Origin: Planctomycetota bacterium
Lineage (GTDB): Bacteria > Planctomycetota > UBA1135 > GCA-002686595
Length of the DNA: 5,606 nt
Direction of reading: 5' to 3'
NCBI GenBank assembly: GCA_021776885.1
Contig: JAJFFA010000854.1
Location: 1 to 5,606 of the forward strand
The position numbers and the translations under genes were made by a program. Below the pieces are notes generated by a model. The model worked only from the letters and a program-made list of their open reading frames with translations, had not been told where the DNA came from and did not search any database. Shown piece after piece: positions 1 through 5,120 of the stretch. Positions within the stretch are counted from its first letter, which is position 1. Each line of letters begins with the position of its first letter.

Positions 1-1373
1 TCGGCCCGCGGCGAGACGTCCTCGAGCACGAAGCGGCCGGCGCCGTCGGCCTGGGTGATCGTCTGCAGGTAGTCGTGGTGGCCGGGATTGAGGCGCTGCA
101 CCAGGGCCCCGGGCACCGGGTGGCCGTCCAGGTCGACGACCTGCCCGTGCACCAGTAGCCCCGCGGGCAGGACCAGCTCGACCTCGCGCTCGACGCCCCG
201 CGCCAGCAGCAGGTCGCGGGTCGCGCCGAGGGCGCGGTCGAGGTCGATGCGCCAGGCCCCCGCGGCGAGCTGGAAGCGGGCGACGCCCTCGGCGTCGGTC
301 ACGCCCTCGATCCCCAGGGCCGCGGAGCCAGCCGGACGCAGGTACACGCCGACCTGGGCCGCCGGCTGGCCGTCGACGCCGCGCACGACTCTCACGATCA
401 AGTCGCTCGAGCGGGCCGTTTCGCTCTCGACCGGCGCCGCGCCCGCGCGACCCTCGCCCTCGGCATCAGACACGGGCGCCACGCCCGCGGGCAGGCGGGC
501 CAGGTCGGCCGGAAGGCCGGCGGGCTGCTCTCCCGCCCCCGCAACCAGGCTCAAGTCGCCGCCCCCATCGAGGGCCGCGGCCGGCAAGAACCACCAGAGT
601 GAGACGAGGGCGAGCACGGCCGCCGCGATCAGGAACTGCACCTTCATGGCGAGGAGTCCTCCAAGGCCCGCCGCCAGGGAACCGCCCGTGGCCACCGAGG
701 TGGCCGCGGCGGAGCCGGCAGCGAGCAGGGGTCCGACTTCGAGGGCGCGGGCGACCACCGCTTCGCGCACGGGACCGAGCCCACGGCTGGGCTCGAGGAT
801 GACGGCCAGGGCCAGGGCGCTCTCCTGGGGCAGGCGCGCCCGCAGGCGCTCGAGGCCGCGGGACAGCTGCATGCGCACGGTGCCGGGCGAGCGGCCCAGG
901 GCGTGGGCGATCTCGATCGGCTCGAGGCCGTGCACCAGGCGCAGGACCAGCACCTGGTGGTACGGCTCCGGCAGGCCCTCGATCGCCGCGGCGGTGCGCT
1001 CGGCCAGCTCACTCTCCTGGGCTTCCCGCGCGGGGTCCGCGGCGGGGTCGCCGGACGCGTGCTCCTCGCCCCCCGGCTCGATCGAGCGTGTCGCCCGGCG
1101 CCCCTCGCGGCGCGCCAGGTCCGTGGCCCGGTGGGCCAGGATCGCGTTCAGCCAGGGCACCACGCGGCGCCCCTCTTCGAAGCGCTCGGCGCCCTCGATC
1201 GCCGCCAGGAAGACGCTCTGCACCAGGTCCTCCGCCCGCGCCACGTCGCGCACCAGGTGCTGCGCCAGGAGCAAGAGCCCCGGCGCACTGGCGTCGAACA
1301 CCCGGGCCAGGGCCTCGGGGTCGCCCTCGGTCCGGAAGCGCCGGAAGTCGTCCTCGATCGTCCTCGTCGTCAT
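1..1373 (-). CDS. ECF sigma factor fused to a transmembrane segment and carboxypeptidase-regulatory-like domains (3' end off window)
   Basis: One uninterrupted frame runs from the ATG at 1373-1371 to the left edge (457 codons, no stop). Residues about 10-95 are sigma region 2, with A-E-D-L-V-Q-S-V-F at 47-55 and W-L-N-A-I-L at 74-79. Residues about 124-181 are sigma region 4, with L-P-E-P-Y-H-Q at 134-140 and a helix-turn-helix around 151-176. An Ala/Gly-rich stretch (about 215-242) leads to a hydrophobic segment, about 245-266, with W-W at its end; this is probably a membrane helix. A Pro/Ala/Glu-rich linker follows, then two beta-sandwich units (about 324-401 and 405 onward). The second has the V-x-G-Q-V-V-D-L-D-G-x-P-V-P-G-A pattern of CarboxypepD_reg. 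The sigma part should recruit RNA polymerase to its own promoters; the rest would lie outside the cytoplasm. AGG sits seven bases before the start. An internal Met (residue 243) begins the membrane segment but is in frame, so I call one fused gene rather than two. The fusion is seen directly; tethered signalling is inference. Confidence 0.88.
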   Translation of the reverse strand, partial: MTTRTIEDDFRRFRTEGDPEALARVFDASAPGLLLLAQHLVRDVARAEDLVQSVFLAAIEGAERFEEGRRVVPWLNAILAHRATDLARREGRRATRSIEPGGEEHASGDPAADPAREAQESELAERTAAAIEGLPEPYHQVLVLRLVHGLEPIEIAHALGRSPGTVRMQLSRGLERLRARLPQESALALAVILEPSRGLGPVREAVVARALEVGPLLAAGSAAATSVATGGSLAAGLGGLLAMKVQFLIAAAVLALVSLWWFLPAAALDGGGDLSLVAGAGEQPAGLPADLARLPAGVAPVSDAEGEGRAGAAPVESETARSSDLIVRVVRGVDGQPAAQVGVYLRPAGSAALGIEGVTDAEGVARFQLAAGAWRIDLDRALGATRDLLLARGVEREVELVLPAGLLVHGQVVDLDGHPVPGALVQRLNPGHHDYLQTITQADGAGRFVLEDVSPRA

Positions 1374-1443
1374 CACCCTGCCTGCGTCCGGGGCCGGCTT
1401 GGCGTCACGACAAAGGCCAAAAAGAGCCGCCGGCCACCGCGCG

Positions 1444-3045
1444 CTACTGCCAGCTGACCTCGATCGAGTCGGTCAGGTTGAAGCCGGTCATGCCGGCCTG
1501 GGTGTCGCGGTGCCAGAGCTGGAAGTGGGTCGTGGCGCCGGAAACGATGCCGGCGCCTGCAGATGAGCTGAGGTCGAGCTCGCGATCGAGGTGCCCCCCC
1601 TGGTCCGCGAAGCCCGGCGGGTGCAGGCGCCGGGTCAAGCCGCCCACGCAGCGGAAGCCGTCGCCGAAGACCACCTGGACCGCGCTCTCACCGTAGTAGA
1701 ACAGGCCCGGGGCTCCGGGGGGCAGGTTGGCGGCGTGCAGGCTGAAGTCATTGGCCGCCACGACGTTGCAGCCGCTGGCGGAGAGGCGCGCCTCGCGCTG
1801 GGTCGAGTTCGGGTTGGCCATGCAGCGGCGCACGAACAGGTCGTCGGGCAGGAAGACGTAGGCGGCACCGTCGTTGTTGTTCGGCAGGGAGTGGCGCGCC
1901 GCGCCGAAGATCGTGGTGCCGGTGTCGAAGTCGAAGCCGTAGCCGAACTGGTCGCCGTGGGAGCCGTCCGAGGCCTGGTATTCCGCCTGCTCCGTCCAGG
2001 TTGCGCCGCAGCGCGCGTAGATCAGCCCCTTGCCGGGTCCGCCGGGTCCGATGAAGGAGTTGTCCGTCGGCGCCGACGCCGCCAGGGTTCCGCCCTGCAG
2101 GCCGAGGTCGAAGCCGACGTAGTCGCGCGGCACGGCGTTGCTGTAGAGCAGCTGGGGTCCGGCCTGCCAGCCGCCCGCGTCGCGCTCGTACACGAAGAGC
2201 GCGCCCTCGCCCACGCCCATGGGACCGACCTGCCGCGGCCAGCCGAGGACGGCGGTCGAGCCCCAGAGGCCCACGGAGATGTCGATGTGTCGCGTCCCGT
2301 TGGGGCTGAAGGTGTTGAGCGGCGGGACCAGGATCGCGCTCTCGGCCCACTGGTTGCCCGCAGGCTCGAAGACGTACGCCTTGCGCTCGCTCGAGATCAG
2401 GATGCGGTCCGCCTGGACGTCGACCTCCTCGCCGAAGAGGGCGCGCGGGGCGCCGTCGCTGGGGAGCAGCTTCTGCACGAAGCCGAAGGGCCCGCCGCCC
2501 GTGCGGCGGAACACGTAGGCCGATCCCGAGCGGTCGCCGTTGTCGTCGTCGATGCGCGCCGTGACGACCAGGACGTCGTCCTCGAGGGCCAGCGCGGCAC
2601 CGAACTGATCCCGCGCCGCCCCGTCCGGAGCAGTCAGGGTCTGGGCCAGGGCGAAGAGGCCTGTGGTGCGCTTGTAGACGTAGGCGCTGCCGGCGTTGAG
2701 CACGCCGCCGGGGTCAGCGTGCAGCGCTCCGAGGACCAGGGTGTTGCCGTAGAGCGCGATGGGCAGGTCGTCCCCGAGCCCTGCGGTCGCGGGGAGGGTG
2801 ATGCGCTGCTCCAGACTCCAGGCCCCTGCGCTGCGCAGGTAGACCAGGATGTTCCGGTCCAGGGTCGGCCCGTCGTGCCCGATGGCCACGGCCACGTTGC
2901 CATCGACGGCGACGTTCTGGCCCATGAAGCGTGTCGTAGGCTGATCCTGCAGCTTGGCCTCCTCGGCCGGGACGACGCGCGCATCGAGCCGTTCGAGGGC
3001 GAAGAGTCCGCAGAGCAACGCGAGCACGAGGGAGAGACGACGCAT
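1444..3045 (-). CDS. Secreted FG-GAP-repeat beta-propeller protein with planctomycete-type C-terminal module
   Basis: The protein has 533 residues. Residues 1-22 form a signal peptide (Arg2-Arg3, then a Leu/Ala-rich core, likely cleaved after A-R-L/D-A-R near 18-23), so it should be exported. Residues about 32-400 hold seven repeats of about 45 residues. Each has the FG-GAP_2 style of a D-G/D-x-F-G segment, a V-A-L-x-x-D-x-L-V-V-type strand and an A-Y-V-Y/F ending (clearest at 136-180 and 353-398). Seven units suggest a closed seven-bladed propeller. Residues about 405-533 form a separate module with C408, C426 and C466, G-D-G-F-R-C-V-G-G at 461-469, F-Q-L-W-H-R-D at 508-514 and F-N-L-T-D at 522-526. 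I recognise this module from many planctomycete secreted proteins; its role is unknown, perhaps anchoring or sorting. The start is fixed by an AAGGAG site seven bases upstream and by the signal peptide. The sigma gene follows 70 bases downstream, so co-transcription is possible. Ligand and true function are unknown. Confidence 0.9.
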   Translation of the reverse strand: MRRLSLVLALLCGLFALERLDARVVPAEEAKLQDQPTTRFMGQNVAVDGNVAVAIGHDGPTLDRNILVYLRSAGAWSLEQRITLPATAGLGDDLPIALYGNTLVLGALHADPGGVLNAGSAYVYKRTTGLFALAQTLTAPDGAARDQFGAALALEDDVLVVTARIDDDNGDRSGSAYVFRRTGGGPFGFVQKLLPSDGAPRALFGEEVDVQADRILISSERKAYVFEPAGNQWAESAILVPPLNTFSPNGTRHIDISVGLWGSTAVLGWPRQVGPMGVGEGALFVYERDAGGWQAGPQLLYSNAVPRDYVGFDLGLQGGTLAASAPTDNSFIGPGGPGKGLIYARCGATWTEQAEYQASDGSHGDQFGYGFDFDTGTTIFGAARHSLPNNNDGAAYVFLPDDLFVRRCMANPNSTQREARLSASGCNVVAANDFSLHAANLPPGAPGLFYYGESAVQVVFGDGFRCVGGLTRRLHPPGFADQGGHLDRELDLSSSAGAGIVSGATTHFQLWHRDTQAGMTGFNLTDSIEVSWQ

Positions 3046-3052
3046 GGGAGAG

Positions 3053-3058
3053 CTCCTT
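3053..3058 (-). promoter_or_regulatory. Shine-Dalgarno site of the FG-GAP gene
   Basis: On the minus strand this reads AAGGAG, seven bases before the ATG at 3045. It is the clearest ribosome binding site in the window and decides the start of the FG-GAP gene. Confidence 0.75.
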
Positions 3059-3060
3059 CT

Positions 3061-3069
3061 GGGGGGGGG
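3061..3069. repeat. Nine-G homopolymer in the divergent intergenic region
   Basis: Nine consecutive G on the plus strand (C on the minus strand) lie two bases beyond the AAGGAG site of the FG-GAP gene, within the 67 bases shared by the two divergent genes. On the minus strand it falls in the 5' leader or promoter; on the plus strand it lies 44 bases before the sialidase start. Runs of this length are prone to slippage in replication and in sequencing. No convincing -35/-10 pair could be placed on either strand, so its position relative to the promoters is unknown. Confidence 0.8.
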
Positions 3070-3112
3070 TGTCCACGGTAGCGCATGAGCGCGGGACGGT
3101 TACGCTGGTGCG

Positions 3113-4240
3113 GTGATCTGCCCCCTCATGGCCCTGGCTGCCCTGGCCGCCCCGGTTCAGGGGCCGGCCGCTCTGGTTCAGGCGCCGGCCGACCGAGTTC
3201 AAGGGCCGGCCGACCTGGTCGAGGTCTGGCGCTCGGACCCGGACGGCTCCCCCACCTACCGCATCCCGGCCCTGATCCGGACGGCGGGCGGCGACCTCCT
3301 GGCCCTGGCCGAGAAGCGCCACGGGGGTCGCGGCGACGCGGGGGACATCGACCTCGTCTCGCGCCGCTCGAGCGACGGCGGAGCGACCTGGAGCGTCGAA
3401 TCGACGCTCTGGGACGACGGCCCGAACACCGCCGGCAACCCCTGCCTGGTCCTCGACCGCACGACGGGGGTGCTGCACCTCCTGGCCACCCGCAACCTGG
3501 GGCACGACCGCGAGGCGGAGATCATCGCCGGAACCTCGGAGGGCACGCGCACGGTGTGGCACCTCGCGAGCGACGACGACGGCCGCAGCTTCTCGGCCCC
3601 GCGCGAGATCACGGCCAGCGCCAAGCGCCCCGACTGGACCTGGTACGCCACGGGTCCGGGCGCCGGCATCCAGCTCGGGGGCGGCGACCACGCGGGTCGC
3701 CTGCTCGTTCCCTGCGACCACATCGAGGCCCAGACCCGCCGCTACTTCTCCCACGTGCTGCTCTCGGACGACCACGGCGCAACCTGGCGCCTGGGCGGTT
3801 CCTCGCCGCGGGACCAGGTCAACGAGTGCGAGCTGGCCGAGCTGGCGGACGGCCGCCTCTTGCTGAACATGCGCAACTACGAGCGCAGCCAACACGCACG
3901 CCAGGTGGCCCTCTCCACGGACGGCGGCGAAACCTGGAGCGACCAGCGCCACGACGAGGCCCTGATCGAACCCACCTGCCAGGCCAGCCTGCGCCGCGTG
4001 CGTCCCGGAGTCCTGGCCTTCTCGAACCCCGCCAGCACCGAGCGCCGCGCGCGTATGACCCTGCGCCTGTCCCTCGACGACGGAGCGACCTGGGCCAAGG
4101 AGCGCGTGCTCTACCCGGGCCCGAGCGCCTACTCCTGCCTCGCGGCCCTGCCCTCGGGCGAGATCCTGTGCCTGTTCGAAGCCGACGACTACGGACGCAT
4201 CGTCCTGGCACGCGTCGAGGCGGAGTGGTCACGACCCTGA
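3113..4240 (+). CDS. Exo-alpha-sialidase (neuraminidase), GH33-like six-bladed propeller
   Basis: The 375-residue product should hydrolyse terminal sialic acids from glycans. The active-site set is complete by comparison with the family: Y-R-I-P at 49-52 (first Arg, R50); the acidic G-D-A-G-D-I-D at 74-80 that holds the acid/base Asp; N-E-C-E at 237-240 (Glu, E238); N-M-R at 252-254 (R254); R312 in the third Arg position; and A-Y-S-C-L at 339-343 (nucleophile Tyr, Y340). Five Asp boxes (S-x-D-x-G-x-x-W/F) lie at 86-93, 153-160, 218-225, 268-275 and 320-327. The start is uncertain: GTG at 3113 or ATG at 3128, with no strong ribosome binding site and a stop at 3086-3088 limiting upstream extension. 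The N-terminus is hydrophobic (A-L-A-A-L-A-A) but lacks a basic n-region, so export is likely but not certain. It is divergent from the FG-GAP gene and convergent with the CHAT/TPR locus. The family call is firm; actual sialic-acid specificity is inferred. Confidence 0.93.
   Translation: MICPLMALAALAAPVQGPAALVQAPADRVQGPADLVEVWRSDPDGSPTYRIPALIRTAGGDLLALAEKRHGGRGDAGDIDLVSRRSSDGGATWSVESTLWDDGPNTAGNPCLVLDRTTGVLHLLATRNLGHDREAEIIAGTSEGTRTVWHLASDDDGRSFSAPREITASAKRPDWTWYATGPGAGIQLGGGDHAGRLLVPCDHIEAQTRRYFSHVLLSDDHGATWRLGGSSPRDQVNECELAELADGRLLLNMRNYERSQHARQVALSTDGGETWSDQRHDEALIEPTCQASLRRVRPGVLAFSNPASTERRARMTLRLSLDDGATWAKERVLYPGPSAYSCLAALPSGEILCLFEADDYGRIVLARVEAEWSRP
3155..3217 (+). repeat. Three in-frame 21-base tandem repeats in the sialidase leader
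   Basis: Three imperfect copies (3155-3175, 3176-3196, 3197-3217) each begin GTTCA and contain GCCGGCC. They encode the heptads V-Q-G-P-A-A-L, V-Q-A-P-A-D-R and V-Q-G-P-A-D-L at residues 15-35, between the hydrophobic N-terminus and the start of the catalytic domain. They look like a low-complexity spacer made by local duplication. Because the unit is a multiple of three, copy-number changes would keep the frame. Confidence 0.8.
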
Positions 4241-4342
4241 ACGGGCCACGGGGCCGTACTGGTCACGCGCCCGCACTCGTCACAGCCCCGACCCGGCGCG
4301 CCATTCGGGCCGTCACCCCTCACCGCGCCGACGGCCGTTCGC

Positions 4343-4465
4343 TCAGTCCGGGTCTCCCGTCAGCACCCACGCCGCCCAGTCGCGGACGGGATGCTCCTCG
4401 TCGCGCAGCACGGTCTTCGCGCGCCACAAGGCCTCTGCCTTGCCCAGGCCGTCCTGCCAAAGTCC
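4343..4465 (-). pseudogene. Stranded 3' end of a second CHAT-domain gene
   Basis: Forty codons plus a TGA (4345-4343) match the last 40 residues and stop of the CHAT gene at 5121-5243. There are nine base differences in 123 (114 identical). Eight are synonymous third-position changes and one changes Asn to Asp, so 39 of 40 residues are identical. Similarity stops abruptly at 4465 on the 5' side and at the stop codon on the 3' side. The segment has no start codon, no catalytic Cys and none of the rest of the CHAT domain, so it cannot be a working protease. It lies in the same frame as the TPR gene upstream, separated from it by that gene's TGA and 19 codons (4522-4466) of Arg/Pro-rich sequence. 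The best reading is the remnant of a tandem CHAT paralogue whose 5' part was lost or replaced. An alternative is a 3'-end cassette left by recombination between paralogues. Confidence 0.85.
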
Positions 4466-4522
4466 GCAGCACGGAACCCAGGGGGCAGGAGGTCTCCGCC
4501 AGCCTCTGGGTCGGCTACGCTC

Positions 4523-5035
4523 TCAGGTATCGCCACGTCCTGCCGAGTCTTCATGGCCAAGCCGGGCGAGCGCGTCTGCCTTGACCTTCAGAGCTTCACC
4601 CCACTCTGGGTCGTGCTCCAGTGCCCGGTCAGCGCTGCCCAGCGCAGCACTCGCGTCATATTGCAGCTGGCAAAACGCCACGAGGGTAAAGAACGTCTTC
4701 GGGTCAGGATTGCCCAGTTCGGTCACCTGCTGGAACGAGAACGCAGCGGCTTCATAGCGGCGGTCAGCGATATACGCGAACCCTATGGCGATCCACCCGG
4801 GAATGAACGTGCGGTCGTGGCCGAGCACGCCCTTGAGAATCGAGATCGCTACCCCCGGCCGATCGAGCTCGGTGAGGAAGGACGCCTCATTCGTCCGCAA
4901 CCTGAGGTCCGCCTCCCCGCCCTCGACAACAGCCCCCTGGTACTCCCTCACGTACTCCAACGCCGCCTCATGATCCCCGCGATCACTTAGTCCTCGCGCC
5001 GTCTCCATGATTCGTTCAAGCCAATCAGAATCCAT
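4523..5035 (-). CDS. Small tetratricopeptide-repeat protein
   Basis: The protein has 170 residues, with no signal peptide or membrane segment, so it is probably cytoplasmic. It is built of paired helices typical of TPRs: about 13-33 (G-D-H-E-A-A-L-E-Y), 44-76, 80-112 (G-W-I-A-I-G-F-A-Y-I-A with R-R-Y-E-A-A-A) and 113-146 (ending A-L-E-H-D-P-E-W), then a capping helix to about 160. TPR proteins bind partner proteins; the partner here may be the CHAT protein encoded 85 bases upstream on the same strand, since TPR and CHAT domains are often fused or adjacent. Base composition differs from its neighbours: by hand count, 4681-4740 is 34/60 G+C against 45/60 for 5521-5580 in the CHAT gene. The ATG at 5035 has no evident Shine-Dalgarno site, and codon 10 is a possible alternative start. 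It is flanked by two copies of a CHAT 3' end. The specific function is not recognised. Confidence 0.82.
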   Translation of the reverse strand: MDSDWLERIMETARGLSDRGDHEAALEYVREYQGAVVEGGEADLRLRTNEASFLTELDRPGVAISILKGVLGHDRTFIPGWIAIGFAYIADRRYEAAAFSFQQVTELGNPDPKTFFTLVAFCQLQYDASAALGSADRALEHDPEWGEALKVKADALARLGHEDSAGRGDT

Positions 5036-5041
5036 TGCGTA

Positions 5042-5056
5042 GCCTAACGTTCAGGC
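5042..5056. promoter_or_regulatory. Near-palindrome just upstream of the TPR start
   Basis: GCCTAACGTTCAGGC is a 14-base perfect palindrome interrupted by one extra C. It ends six bases before the TPR ATG on the minus strand, inside the 85-base gap after the CHAT stop. The position would suit an operator or a translational control element. The halves also fit the RYYYAAC and, apart from the inserted base, GTTRRRY integrase core consensus, but no complete attC structure surrounds it. Function is unproven. Confidence 0.35.
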
Positions 5057-5120
5057 ACCCTGGTCAAGATCGTGGCACCCGTGCCGGCCCCCCACGCCCT
5101 GGCGCACGGCTGCACCAAGG

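Noticed and set aside
1417..1440. Possible terminator after the FG-GAP gene: GC-rich stretch followed by five T on the minus strand
   Set aside because: The T run (1423-1419) is present but I could not fold a clean stem before it; pairing is broken by several mismatches.
88..1566. Long plus-strand open frame of 492 codons
   Set aside because: It is antisense to the sigma-fusion gene and is rich in Arg, Ser, Ala and Pro with no domain pattern, as expected from the opposite strand of high-GC coding DNA.
1591..3081. Long plus-strand open frame of 496 codons
   Set aside because: It is antisense to the FG-GAP gene, which has a signal peptide, a good ribosome binding site and recognisable repeats; the plus-strand product has none of these.
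4241..4257. Hairpin directly after the sialidase stop
   Set aside because: The arms ACGG and CCGT pair and extend by two more pairs across a G-G mismatch, but the stem is short and no T run follows, so a terminator call is not supported.
3085..4584. Plus-strand frame of 499 codons overlapping the sialidase
   Set aside because: It overlaps the sialidase in another frame, is dominated by Arg, Pro and Gly, and lacks motifs; the sialidase frame holds all catalytic residues.
4391..4990. Plus-strand frame of 199 codons over the TPR gene
   Set aside because: It is antisense to the TPR protein and the CHAT tail, both supported by homology patterns, and shows no domain of its own.
5036..5120. A complete integron attC site between the CHAT and TPR genes
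   Set aside because: Only one adjacent core pair is present. There are no spaced L boxes and no separate RYYYAAC/GTTRRRY pair forming the long imperfect hairpin, and no matching site follows the TPR gene.
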